Shown: positions 1 to 7,910 of the stretch, piece by piece
Layout: every line of letters begins with the position of its first letter
Position numbering within the stretch: position 1 is the first letter of the stretch
NCBI RefSeq assembly: GCF_014649795.1
Contig: NZ_BMTS01000015.1
Coordinates: 62,001-126,000 of the forward strand
Direction: 5' to 3'
DNA: 64,000 nt
Origin: Streptomyces melanogenes
GTDB taxonomy: Bacteria; Actinomycetota; Actinomycetes; Streptomycetales; Streptomycetaceae
Notes under the pieces: model-generated
What the model saw: the letters and a program-made list of their open reading frames with translations, nothing else
What the model was told of the DNA's origin: nothing
The model's database searches: none
Program-made: the position numbers and the translations under genes

Positions 1-929
1 AGCAGGGCCACGAAGACCACCACGTTCATGATCTGCCCGGCGCCGGAGACGCCGATGGAGTCGAGCACGGCGACGTACGGGCTGTGGCCGGGCTGCATCG
101 AGGTCCACGGCAGCAGGGTCACGATGACGAGCATCGAGCCGACATAGAAGAAGAGGATGCGCCAGACCGCGCTGCGCACCGCGCGGCCGACCGCGCGCAC
201 CGGGTCGTCCGACTCGGCGGCCGCGATGGTGACGACCTCGAGGCCGCCGAACGCGAAGATCACCGCGAGGACGCCGGAGACCACGCCGTCCCAGCCGTTG
301 GGCAGGAAGCCGCCCTGCCCGGTGAGGTTGGTGAACCCGACCGGGTCGGTGTCGGGCAGCACGCCGAACACGGCCAGCAGCCCCAGCGCCAGGAACAGCA
401 CGATCGCGCCGACCTTGAGCGTGGCGAACCAGAACTCGAACTCGCCGAAGTTCTTCACCGCCGCCAGGTTGGCGCCGGTGAAGACGACCATGAAGACCAG
501 GACCCAGGCCCACTGCGGCATCCCCGGCACCCAGCCGTGCGCGATCTGGGCCGCGCCCGTCGCCTCCACGGCGAGGACGACCACCAGCAGGAACCAGTAC
601 AGCCAGCCGACGCTGAACCCGGCCCACCGGCCGAGCGCCCGCTCGGCGTGGACCGAGAACGACCCCGAGGCGGGCATCGCCGACGACATCTCGCCGAGCA
701 TCCGCATCACCAGCATCGCGATCGCGCCCGCGATGAGATACGAGACGACGATCCCCGGCCCCGCCACGGCGATCCCGGCGCTCGACCCCACGAAGAGACC
801 GGCGCCGATCACCCCGCCCAGGCCCAGCATGGTCAGATGGCGCTGCTTCAGCCCGTGGGACAGCGGCTCGGCGTCCACCGAGGCGGTGTCGGCGGCGGTG
901 GCCCCGGCCGTGGTCTTGCCGTCGTGCAT
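1..929 (-). CDS. APC-family amino-acid permease, 3' end cut by window
   Basis: Twelve-helix type amino-acid/proton symporter of the APC superfamily (GabP/AnsP/CycA-like), acting in the cytoplasmic membrane. The visible N-terminal part (about 309 residues) starts MHDGKTTAGATAADTASV and contains GVIGAGLFVGSSAGI in helix 1, the substrate/Na-site region of the family, then MRMLGEM and GFSVGWLYWF. The C-terminal part lies beyond base 1. It is clearly paralogous to the permease at 4564-6072: MRMLGEM, GRWAGFS and GEFEFWFA occur in both. The ATG at 929 is chosen because the homologous core begins shortly after it. The substrate cannot be told from sequence. The gene is divergent from bioY, and a short inverted repeat lies just upstream. 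Confidence 0.9.
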   Translation of the reverse strand, partial: MHDGKTTAGATAADTASVDAEPLSHGLKQRHLTMLGLGGVIGAGLFVGSSAGIAVAGPGIVVSYLIAGAIAMLVMRMLGEMSSAMPASGSFSVHAERALGRWAGFSVGWLYWFLLVVVLAVEATGAAQIAHGWVPGMPQWAWVLVFMVVFTGANLAAVKNFGEFEFWFATLKVGAIVLFLALGLLAVFGVLPDTDPVGFTNLTGQGGFLPNGWDGVVSGVLAVIFAFGGLEVVTIAAAESDDPVRAVGRAVRSAVWRILFFYVGSMLVIVTLLPWTSMQPGHSPYVAVLDSIGVSGAGQIMNVVVFVAL

Positions 930-946
930 GGCGCTCGTCACTCTCG

Positions 947-968
947 GATCAGCAACTGATCGTTTATA
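947..968 (-). promoter_or_regulatory. Inverted repeat and AT-rich -10-like box upstream of permease
   Basis: A perfect inverted repeat, GATCAG-CAA-CTGATC, lies at 947-961, 18 bases before the permease start. Reading toward the gene it is preceded by a TATAAACG stretch at 961-968, which resembles a -10 region. An operator overlapping the promoter is a reasonable inference, but no regulator is identified. Confidence 0.35.
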
Positions 969-1166
969 GGGAACCTACAGTCTCCCCGAGCCCCGCCCCG
1001 ATCCGCAAAACCACCCGTACTCCTCATCGGCGCAGTGACGAGGGTCACGTCAACGGACGGAAGCAGTCCGGCCTTTGTGCGATCTCCACCAAGGCCCCAA
1101 CCGCCGCTTTGTGGGCCGCTGATGGTGATCGAGTGAGAATCCCTCGGCTAACGTCACCGTTGTCCC

Positions 1167-1191
1167 CAGCACGTATGTCCTCAGCACGTAT
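1167..1191. repeat. Direct repeat in the bioY leader
   Basis: The decamer CAGCACGTAT occurs at 1167-1176 and again at 1182-1191, a period of 15 bases. The bases between also match partly (TGTCC). It lies 30-55 bases before the bioY ATG. It could be a tandem operator. I do not recognise it as a published BioQ or BirA site. Confidence 0.35.
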
Positions 1192-1221
1192 CTGCCCGTC
1201 CCCGACCTCGCGGAGCCCCCG

Positions 1222-1815
1222 ATGGCCACGACCACTGTCACCGCCCCTGCCGCACCCCGTACCGGAAAGGTCCTCGCCGATCTGCTGCCCGGCGCCCGCA
1301 CCCGCGATGTCGCCCTGGTGCTCGGCGGCGCGGCGCTCACCGGCGTGGCCGCCCAGATCGCCGTGCCCGTCCCGGGCTCCCCGGTCCCGGTCACCGGCCA
1401 GACCTTCGCGGCCCTGCTGGTCGGCACCTCGCTCGGCGCCCGCCGCGGCTTCCTCTCGCTCGGGCTGTACGCGCTGATCGGCATGTCCGGGATGCCGTGG
1501 TTCGCGGGCGGCACCTCGGGCGCGGGCGGCGCGTCCTTCGGCTATGTGCTCGGCATGCTGCTCGCCTCCACTGTCGTGGGCGCCCTCGCCCGCCGCGGCG
1601 GCGACCGCTCGGTGGCGCGCACGGCGGGCACGATGGTCCTCGGCTCGGCGATCATCTACGCGGTCGGCGTCCCGTACCTGGCGGCCTCGACCGGCATGTC
1701 CCTGAACCAGGCGGTCGCGGCGGGCCTGACCCCGTTCCTGCTGGGCGACGCGCTGAAGGCGGCGCTGGCGATGGGGGCGCTGCCGACGGCGTGGAAGTTC
1801 GCGGGCGGCAAGTAG
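1222..1815 (+). CDS. bioY: Biotin transporter substrate-binding subunit BioY
   Basis: Membrane S-component that captures biotin, alone or with an ECF energising module (BioM/BioN). The 197-residue product fits the family. It shows PVPGSPVPVTGQTFAALLVG near residue 50, the conserved BioY core, then LGARRGFLSLGLYALIG, GMPWFAGG and a hydrophobic C-terminal half ending GDALKAALAMGALP. About six membrane segments are expected. The ATG at 1222 is preceded by a GGAG at 1211-1214. No bioM/bioN genes are adjacent, so it either works alone or shares a remote ECF module. A strong terminator follows directly. Confidence 0.93.
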   Translation: MATTTVTAPAAPRTGKVLADLLPGARTRDVALVLGGAALTGVAAQIAVPVPGSPVPVTGQTFAALLVGTSLGARRGFLSLGLYALIGMSGMPWFAGGTSGAGGASFGYVLGMLLASTVVGALARRGGDRSVARTAGTMVLGSAIIYAVGVPYLAASTGMSLNQAVAAGLTPFLLGDALKAALAMGALPTAWKFAGGK

Positions 1816-1829
1816 GCACCGTCATAAGG

Positions 1830-1864
1830 GGGCCCGGACGCGCTGAGCGCGTCCGGGCCCTTTT
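1830..1864. terminator. Terminator between bioY and the LPXTG gene
   Basis: GGGCCCGGACGCGC and its exact complement flank a TGA loop at 1830-1860, followed by TTTT. It serves bioY on the plus strand and may also serve the convergent LPXTG gene. Confidence 0.88.
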
Positions 1865-1880
1865 CGCATTCACATGCTCA

Positions 1881-2663
1881 TCAGTGCGTACGCCTGCGGT
1901 GATGGCGGGTGTTGGCCCACCAGATGCCGGTGGTGCCGACGAAGAGGAGCAGGCCGGCGGCCGCGAGGAGCGGCAGTACGCCGTCGTTGACGCCGGTCTT
2001 GGGGAGCTGGGACGGCGGGGTCGGGGCGGGGGTGCCGGGTGTGGACGGGGCCGGGGTCGGGCTGGCGGAGCCGCCGGGCGGGGCGGCGGGCACGTTGTCG
2101 GTGCCGAGCAGGAGCGGGGTGTCGGGGGCGTTGGGGGTGGGCTTGGTGGTCCCGAAGGGGACGGGCCCTTGCTGCCACAGCAGCTTCTCGCTGGTGCCTT
2201 CGGTGACAGGCAGACAGATCTTCCCGGTCTTGTTCAGGTCGTACGTGGCGGAGACGCTGTACGACTTGTCGGCACCGGCGCCCAAGTTGTCGATGACACA
2301 GGCGAATCCGGTGTTGGTGCCCTTCGGTAGTTTGTTCTCGGGAACGGTTACGCACCCGTCCACACCGGTGATCCGCATACCGTCGAGACCGAGGACGGTA
2401 AGGGTGATCTGGCCGGTGTCCTTGGTGCCCTTGTTGATGATTTTCGCGGTGAGAGTGGTTTTCCCGGAGGAATTGGCGACCTTGATTTCCTTCGGCAGCT
2501 CGGTGGAGATCTTGAGCTCGGCCGGGGCGCTGGGCCCAGGCGATCCGCCCTGATCACTACCGGGTGTGGGATCGGCGGCAAAGGCCGACGCTCCCAGAGG
2601 CAGAACGAGCAGCCCGGCGAAAAGACCGGCGGCCACGGATCCCCAGTGTTTCTTCGAACGCAT
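1881..2663 (-). CDS. LPXTG-anchored secreted protein, unknown function
   Basis: A 260-residue surface protein. It has a basic N-terminus (MRSKKHWGS), a signal peptide ending near ASAFAA, an all-beta-looking middle (about 50-170) with one Cys pair candidate (GCVTVP and GFACVI), and a Thr/Pro-rich wall spacer. It ends in a sorting signal: LPKTG, a hydrophobic segment and a basic tail (NTRHHRRRTH). Sortase should cleave between T and G and join it to peptidoglycan. The ATG at 2663 is preferred over an upstream frame start because it has the purine-rich GGGGGATGGGG before it and begins the signal peptide. The gene is divergent from the kinase gene. The middle domain matches nothing I recognise. 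Confidence 0.85.
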   Translation of the reverse strand: MRSKKHWGSVAAGLFAGLLVLPLGASAFAADPTPGSDQGGSPGPSAPAELKISTELPKEIKVANSSGKTTLTAKIINKGTKDTGQITLTVLGLDGMRITGVDGCVTVPENKLPKGTNTGFACVIDNLGAGADKSYSVSATYDLNKTGKICLPVTEGTSEKLLWQQGPVPFGTTKPTPNAPDTPLLLGTDNVPAAPPGGSASPTPAPSTPGTPAPTPPSQLPKTGVNDGVLPLLAAAGLLLFVGTTGIWWANTRHHRRRTH

Positions 2664-2812
2664 TTCCCCATCCCCCTCAGCCGAGTTGGGCGGCTGGCGT
2701 ACTGAGAGCAGTGCTGAGAAGGGTCCCACAAGATTTCGCGGAATTATGCTGTGATGGTGGCAAGTTCGTGTTTCTGTCCTGGTCGCACCAGGTGCTGAGG
2801 GGGCGGGCGGTA

Positions 2813-4600
2813 ATGCCGGGAATTCGGGGGCTGTTGGTCGCGGGGCGATACCGACTCGACGTCACGATCGGCCAGGGTGGAATGGGGCGGGTGTGGCGGG
2901 CGTTCGATGAAATCCTGGACCGCCAGGTCGCCGTGAAAGAGATGCGGATGAACGACCTGGACGCCGAGGACAGCCGCATCCGCCGCGAACGCACCCTGCG
3001 CGAGGCGCGGGCGACGGCCCGTATCGACCATCCCAATGTGGTGCGCGTCTACGACGTGGTGGAGGAGTCCGACCGCCTCTGGATCGTGATGGAGCTGGTG
3101 GACTCGCGCTCCTTGGAGCAACTTCTGGTGGAGGACGGCCCGGTGACCCCGCGCGAGGCGGCGAGGATCGGACTGGGCTTGGTGGAGGCGCTGAAGGAGG
3201 TACACGCGGTAGGAGTCCTCCACAGGGACATAAAACCAGGCAACGTGCTCCTGAGCCGCACAGGAAGGGTGGTCCTGACGGACTTCGGCATCGCGGCGAT
3301 CCAGGACGCGACGGCGCTGACGGTGGTGGGGATGCTGGTCGGTTCGCCGGACTACATGGCGCCGGAACGGGTGGGCGGCAGGCCCCAGGGCCCGGCGTCG
3401 GACCTGTGGTCGCTTGGCGCGACGCTGTGCGCGGCGGTGGGCGGCCAGTCCCCGTTCGCCCGCGAGACGACGCTGGCGACACTGCACGCGGTCCTGTACG
3501 AGGAGCCCGAACTCCCGGACTCGGCGGGCCCCTTGGCGCCGGTGCTGGCGTCGCTCCTGGTGAAGACCCCGGACGACCGCCCGACCCTGGCCGCCCTGAC
3601 GACGCTCCTGATGCCGATAGCGGCCCCGCCAACAATCCTGGCCCGCACTCCGACGTTGGCGGTCCCGGCCCACACGCCAGTACGGGAGACACCGCCCCCC
3701 GAGCCGGGCCCGAGCCAGCGCCCAGCCTGGGAGGCAGGGGCTGGAGCGTCCACGCTGCCCCCACCCCCCACCGGAGGGCCCGGGGCACCGACGCTCCCCC
3801 CACCCACCTCCCAGGGGCAGAGCCCCGAAGGGGGGCCGGGCGCGGCCACGCTCCCCCCACCTCCCACCGGGGGCGCAGGGGGCGGAGCCCCCGCTGGGGG
3901 TCTGGGGGCGCAGCCCCCAGAAACACCCCTCCCTCCCCTCCCACCTCAGCCCACCCCCACCCCCGGAGGCCACGCGGCGGAGCCGCAAATGTCACAGCGG
4001 GAAGGGGCGGGGTGGGGGAACCGCCGCCGCCTAGCCCTCACCGCCGCCGCAGCAGTAACCACAGCCACAGCCATAGCGGTCGTCCTGGCCACAACCCACG
4101 GCACAGGCGACAACAACAAGGCATCCGGCAGCGCAAGCAGCCCCACCGTCGCCGGCACCTCCCGTCCCCCCAGCTCCCCACCCCCCGGCACCAGGGGCGA
4201 GACCGGCTTCGCCTGGGCACCCCCCAAGGGCTGGACGCGGACCGCCAAGAGCCCGTCCAACATCCACTACCACGCCCCCGGCGGAAAACAGGAGATCGCC
4301 GCCTCGTACGCACTCGTACGCGGCGGCGATCTCCTGACCCAGTGGCAGACGGCCGAACAGGGCTCCCACGACGTCCCGGGCTACCGGAACATCCGACTGG
4401 AGCGGACCACCTTCAACGGCCGCCCGGCCGTCGTCTGGGACTGCTACTTCACTCAGGACGGCGACCCCTGGAAGGCCCGCCAGATGGGCTTCGACGAGGG
4501 CGGCAAGTCGTACCAGGTCAACATCTGGTACCTCGCCGCCACCGAGGACGACGCCCTGCGCACCTACTCCGCGGTGACCTCGTCGTTCACACCGCTCTGA
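2813..4600 (+). CDS. Membrane serine/threonine protein kinase (PASTA-less), repeat-derived linker
   Basis: Hanks-type kinase of 595 residues, phosphorylating Ser/Thr in cytosolic partners. Kinase domain about 12-270: glycine loop GQGGMG at 20-25, Lys42 in VAVKEM, HRDIKPGN at 137-144 with catalytic Asp139, DFG at 157, and an APE-type motif near 183. A Pro/Gly-rich linker (about 275-403) leads to one membrane helix (about 405-427). An extracellular domain (about 464-595) begins GFAWAPPKGW. The ATG at 2813 follows GAGGGGGCGGG and begins right before the kinase fold, so upstream frame is ignored. The linker DNA at 3896-3920 and 3962-4018 matches intergenic repeats elsewhere in this window. The 3' end overlaps the convergent permease by 37 bases. 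The extracellular ligand is unknown. Confidence 0.92.
   Translation: MPGIRGLLVAGRYRLDVTIGQGGMGRVWRAFDEILDRQVAVKEMRMNDLDAEDSRIRRERTLREARATARIDHPNVVRVYDVVEESDRLWIVMELVDSRSLEQLLVEDGPVTPREAARIGLGLVEALKEVHAVGVLHRDIKPGNVLLSRTGRVVLTDFGIAAIQDATALTVVGMLVGSPDYMAPERVGGRPQGPASDLWSLGATLCAAVGGQSPFARETTLATLHAVLYEEPELPDSAGPLAPVLASLLVKTPDDRPTLAALTTLLMPIAAPPTILARTPTLAVPAHTPVRETPPPEPGPSQRPAWEAGAGASTLPPPPTGGPGAPTLPPPTSQGQSPEGGPGAATLPPPPTGGAGGGAPAGGLGAQPPETPLPPLPPQPTPTPGGHAAEPQMSQREGAGWGNRRRLALTAAAAVTTATAIAVVLATTHGTGDNNKASGSASSPTVAGTSRPPSSPPPGTRGETGFAWAPPKGWTRTAKSPSNIHYHAPGGKQEIAASYALVRGGDLLTQWQTAEQGSHDVPGYRNIRLERTTFNGRPAVVWDCYFTQDGDPWKARQMGFDEGGKSYQVNIWYLAATEDDALRTYSAVTSSFTPL
3896..4018 (+). repeat. Intergenic-type repeat segments embedded in the kinase coding frame
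   Basis: Bases 3896-3920 are identical, in inverse orientation, to the intergenic sequence at 7650-7674. Bases 3962-4018 match 51143-51199 almost perfectly: a run of about 36 bases is identical, followed by the GGGAAGGGGCGGGGTGGGG arm. The segment is translated as part of the Pro/Gly linker, including GGHAAEPQMSQREGAGWGN. It is the only copy I found inside a gene. Confidence 0.85.
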
Positions 4601-6072
4601 GCGGTAGCGGTGGCGAGCTCGACGACCGTGCCGCGCTGCATGAAGTCGCGCACCACGGCGATCGCCACGACGATCGCCGCGACCAGCAGGGACAGCAGCA
4701 CCTGCTTGCGCCCGGCGTCATCGGTGAGCATGTAGACGAGCACGAAGGAGATCATCGCGATCGTCGCCCACGTCAGATACGGGAAGAGCCACATCTTCAC
4801 CGTCAGCTTCTCCGGCGTCTCGCGCAGGATGATCCCGCGCATCCGCAGCTGCGTGAAGCAGATGACCAGCCACACGAACAGCGCGACCGCGCCGGACGAG
4901 TTCAGCAGGAAGTCGAAGACGGTGTCGGGCCACTTGTAGTTGAAGAAGACGGCCACGAATCCGAAGAGGACCGAGCCGATGATGGCCGCCTGCGGCACGC
5001 CCCGCGCGTTGGTACGGGCGAAGGCGCGCGGCGCGTCACCGCGCTGGCCGAGCGAGAACGCCATGCGGGAGGCGGTGTACAGGCCGGAGTTGAGGCAGGA
5101 CAGCACCGCCGTCAGCACGATCACGTTCATGATCTGGCCCGCGTGCGGGATGCCGATCGAGTTGAGCGCCGCGACGTACGAGCCGTCCTTGACGATCGCC
5201 GGGTCGTTCCACTTGAGGAGCGACAGGACGACGAGGATCGAGCCCAGGTAGAAGACGCCGATGCGCCAGATCACGCTGTTGGTGGCCTTGGTGACGGCGC
5301 GCTGCGGGTCCTCGGACTCGCCGGCGGCCAGGGTGACGATCTCGCTGCCCATGAAGGAGAAGACGACCATCAGGACACCGGTGAGGATGGCCCCGGCCCC
5401 CTTCGGCATGAATCCACCGGCGTCGGTGAGATGCGCGAACCCGTCACCGGGGTTGTCGGACCCGGGAAGAATCCCGAAGACGGCCAGCAGACCGATGGCA
5501 ACAAAGGCCCCAATAGCGACAACCTTGATCCCGGCGAACCAGAACTCGAACTCTCCGTACGAGGAGACCGACACCAGGTTGGTGGCCGTCAGCACGATCA
5601 TCACGATCAGCGCCCAGCCCCACTGCGGGACCGCCCCGACCCAGCCGTGCAGGATCTTCGCTCCGGCGGTCGCCTCGACGGCGAGCACCACGACCCAGAA
5701 GAACCAGTACAGCCAGCCGATGGAGAACCCGGCCCAGCGGCCGAGCGCCTGGTCGGCGTAGGCCGAGAAGGAGCCGGAGGTCGGCCGGGCGGCGGCCATC
5801 TCGCCGAGCATCCGCATCACGAAGACGACCATGAGGCCGACGAGCGCGTACGAGAGCAGGATGGCGGGACCGGCCGCGGCGATGCCGGAGCTGGAGCCGA
5901 CGAAGAGCCCCGCTCCGATGACGCCGCCGATGGCGATCATCGAGAGGTGACGGTTCTTGAGACCGGCCTGGAGGCCGTTGGAGCCGTGCGGGGCGCCGAC
6001 GACGGGGGAGTCGGGCGTTCCGGGATCGCCCGGTCGGCCTTCTTCCTTCGCAAGGGAGGGTTGCGAGGTCAT
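4564..6072 (-). CDS. APC-family amino-acid permease
   Basis: Complete 502-residue proton-coupled amino-acid importer of the GabP/AnsP-like APC group. GGVIGAGLFVGSSSGIAAAG marks helix 1. It is followed by MRMLGEMAA, FSIGWLYWFFWVVVLAVEA and the conserved SCLNSGLYTASRM segment of helix 8. The start at 6072 has AAGGA nearby; the upstream in-frame ATG adds 16 poorly conserved residues. It is a paralogue of the permease at the left edge. The stop lies inside the 3' end of the convergent kinase gene (37-base overlap), so the two transcripts would be antisense there. Substrate not assignable. Confidence 0.92.
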   Translation of the reverse strand: MTSQPSLAKEEGRPGDPGTPDSPVVGAPHGSNGLQAGLKNRHLSMIAIGGVIGAGLFVGSSSGIAAAGPAILLSYALVGLMVVFVMRMLGEMAAARPTSGSFSAYADQALGRWAGFSIGWLYWFFWVVVLAVEATAGAKILHGWVGAVPQWGWALIVMIVLTATNLVSVSSYGEFEFWFAGIKVVAIGAFVAIGLLAVFGILPGSDNPGDGFAHLTDAGGFMPKGAGAILTGVLMVVFSFMGSEIVTLAAGESEDPQRAVTKATNSVIWRIGVFYLGSILVVLSLLKWNDPAIVKDGSYVAALNSIGIPHAGQIMNVIVLTAVLSCLNSGLYTASRMAFSLGQRGDAPRAFARTNARGVPQAAIIGSVLFGFVAVFFNYKWPDTVFDFLLNSSGAVALFVWLVICFTQLRMRGIILRETPEKLTVKMWLFPYLTWATIAMISFVLVYMLTDDAGRKQVLLSLLVAAIVVAIAVVRDFMQRGTVVELATATAQSGVNDEVTAE

Positions 6073-6195
6073 GGACGAATCCTTAGGTCTAAGGGTCGCT
6101 CGGGTTACGAACCAACGCATTGAAGCCCGGTACTCCCAGGTACGGAAGGCCTGACTCCGAATCGTGATGAGGGGAACAAGGTCATCAGTTCTCCG

Positions 6196-6207
6196 GGACC
6201 AAGGTCC
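6196..6207. promoter_or_regulatory. Short palindrome in the permease/rpiB divergent gap
   Basis: GGACCAAGGTCC is a perfect 12-base palindrome placed between the divergent permease and rpiB. It could be an operator for either gene. The evidence is symmetry and position only. Confidence 0.25.
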
Positions 6208-6265
6208 TTACCGGGCCTCACCCCGATGAACCCTGCCCGCCGGATCGCATGCCACACTCGTGGGC

Positions 6266-6751
6266 ATGCGCGTGTACCTCGGTTCAGACCATGCCGGATA
6301 CGAACTCAAGAACCACTTGGTCGAGTGGCTCAAGGCCCACGGCCACGAGCCCGTCGACTGCGGTCCCCACATCTACGACGCCCAGGACGACTACCCGCCG
6401 TTCTGCCTGCGTGCCGCCGAGAAGACGGCCGCGGACCCGGACTCGCTGGGCATCGTGATCGGCGGCTCCGGCAACGGCGAGCAGATCGCCGCGAACAAGG
6501 TGAAGGGCGTCCGTGCGGCCCTGGCCTGGAGCGAGCAGACGGCGGCGCTGGGCCGCGAGCACAACGACGCGAACGTGATCTCCGTCGGCGGCCGGATGCA
6601 CACCCAGGAAGAGGCGACCAAGTTCGTCGAGATCTTCCTGAACACCCCGTACTCGGGTGAGGAGCGCCACACCCGCCGTATCGAGATGCTGTCGCGGTAC
6701 GAGACGACGGGCGAGCTCCCCGAGATCCCCGCGCACCACCCGCAGGCCTGA
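6266..6751 (+). CDS. rpiB: Ribose-5-phosphate isomerase B
   Basis: Interconverts ribose-5-phosphate and ribulose-5-phosphate in the pentose phosphate pathway (RpiB/LacA/LacB fold). The 161-residue product begins MRVYLGSDHAGYELK and has GSDHAG, IGGSGNGEQIAANK (anion-binding loop) and HNDANVISVGGRM. Position 66 of the E. coli enzyme (Cys, catalytic base) falls where this protein has the GGSGNGE loop, as in actinobacterial RpiB, which uses a Glu instead. An in-frame GTG at 6260 would add two residues; the ATG fits the family better. The nei-type gene follows after 9 bases, so co-transcription is likely. Confidence 0.94.
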   Translation: MRVYLGSDHAGYELKNHLVEWLKAHGHEPVDCGPHIYDAQDDYPPFCLRAAEKTAADPDSLGIVIGGSGNGEQIAANKVKGVRAALAWSEQTAALGREHNDANVISVGGRMHTQEEATKFVEIFLNTPYSGEERHTRRIEMLSRYETTGELPEIPAHHPQA

Positions 6752-6760
6752 CCCCGCGCG

Positions 6761-7576
6761 ATGCCCGAGGGTCACACGATCCACCGGCTGGCCGCCGACC
6801 ACGAGCAGTGGTTCGGCGGCCGCCGCGTACGCGCGTCCAGCCCGCAGGGGAAGTTCTCGGACGGGGCGGCGCTGGTGGACGGGCAGGTGCTGGAGTGCGC
6901 GGAGGCGCACGGGAAGCACCTGTTCCTGGGCTTCGGTGAGGCGGTCGGCTGGATCCACATCCACCTGGGGCTGTTCGGTAAGTACGCGCTGGGTACGGGG
7001 GCGGTGCCGCCGCCGACGGAGACGGTACGTCTGCGGTTGACCGGTCCGGGTGGGTACGCGGACCTTCGCGGGCCCACGACCTGCGCGCTGATCACGGACG
7101 CGGAGAAGGCGTCCATACATGCCCGTCTGGGGCCGGATCCGCTGCGGTCCGCCGACACCGGCGAGAAAGCCTGGGCCCGGATTTCGCGGAGCCGCACGAC
7201 GATCGCGGCACTCCTCCTCGACCAGAAGGTCATCGCGGGGGTCGGGAACGTGTACCGGGCGGAGGTCCTGTTCCGCCACGGGGTGGACCCGTACCGGGAG
7301 GGTCGCTCGTTGTCGCGTGCGGAGTGGGACGCGATGTGGGCGGACTTGGTGCTGCTGATGCGGGAGGGTGTGCGCCTGAACCGGATCGATACGGTGCGTC
7401 CGGAGCACATGCCGGAGGCGATGGGGCGTGCGCCGCGGGTGGACGACCACGGCGGAGAGGTGTACGTGTACCGCCGCGCGACGCTGCCGTGCCACATCTG
7501 CGGTACGGAGATCCGCACGGCGGACCTGTCGGCCCGCAACTTGTTCTGGTGCCCCAGCTGCCAGCCGCGCGCGTAA
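6761..7576 (+). CDS. Fpg/Nei family DNA glycosylase (Nei2-like)
   Basis: Base-excision repair enzyme that removes oxidised bases and nicks by beta/delta elimination. The 271-residue product begins MPEGHTIHR: after Met removal, Pro1 is the Schiff-base nucleophile and Glu2 the catalytic acid. The H2TH region contains ALLLDQKVIAGVGNVYRAE. The C-terminus carries a CHIC...CPSC zinc finger ending at residue 271, as in the family. PEGHT points to the Nei-like subgroup rather than MutM (PELPE). It is translationally close to rpiB. An intergenic palindrome follows. Confidence 0.92.
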   Translation: MPEGHTIHRLAADHEQWFGGRRVRASSPQGKFSDGAALVDGQVLECAEAHGKHLFLGFGEAVGWIHIHLGLFGKYALGTGAVPPPTETVRLRLTGPGGYADLRGPTTCALITDAEKASIHARLGPDPLRSADTGEKAWARISRSRTTIAALLLDQKVIAGVGNVYRAEVLFRHGVDPYREGRSLSRAEWDAMWADLVLLMREGVRLNRIDTVRPEHMPEAMGRAPRVDDHGGEVYVYRRATLPCHICGTEIRTADLSARNLFWCPSCQPRA

Positions 7577-7589
7577 CGGAAGAGACCCC

Positions 7590-7902
7590 CACCCCGCCCC
7601 TTCCCGAAAGCCCTGGGCGGGCGGCCGGGTGGTGGGTCAGGGTGGGCTGCTGGGGGCTGCGCCCCCAGACCCCCTGAGTTCGTCTGCGGACCGTGGCGGG
7701 CTGGTCGCGCAGTTCCCCGCGCCCCTAAAAGCGGGGATTGCCGCGGAGCGGCATCTTAGGGGCGCGGGGAACTGCGCGACCAGTTGGGGACGGTCCGCAG
7801 ACGAACGCGAAGCGGCGGGGTGCAGGGGCCGCAGGCCCCGCCCCCGGGAGCGTCACCCCCCACCCACCCCCGGAGGGTTTAGGGAAGGGGTGGGGTGGGG
7901 GC
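7590..7902. repeat. Nested palindromic intergenic element, copy A; fills the 334-base gap
   Basis: The gap 7577-7910 holds no gene. An outer arm (CACCCCGCCCCTTCCCGAAA near 7590) pairs with AGGGAAGGGGTGGGGTGGGG near 7881-7900. Inside is a second palindrome, 7679-7805. It runs from TTCGTCTGCGGACCGT with GGTCGCGCAGTTCCCCGCGC to its complement GCGCGGGGAACTGCGCGACC and ACGGTCCGCAGACGAA. A further hairpin module, CTGGGGGCTGCGCCCCCAG, lies at 7650-7668. Confidence 0.9.
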
Positions 7903-7910
7903 TCAAACCC

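Noticed and set aside
3406..6123. 905-codon open frame on the plus strand across the kinase and permease
   Set aside because: It is a GC-bias shadow: Arg/Pro/Gly/His-rich, no domains, and it runs out of frame through one real gene and antisense through another.
7679..7805. Intergenic palindromes read as ordinary intrinsic terminators
   Set aside because: They are far longer than terminators, lack a U-run, and are nearly the same sequence at six unrelated sites. A secondary effect on termination remains possible.
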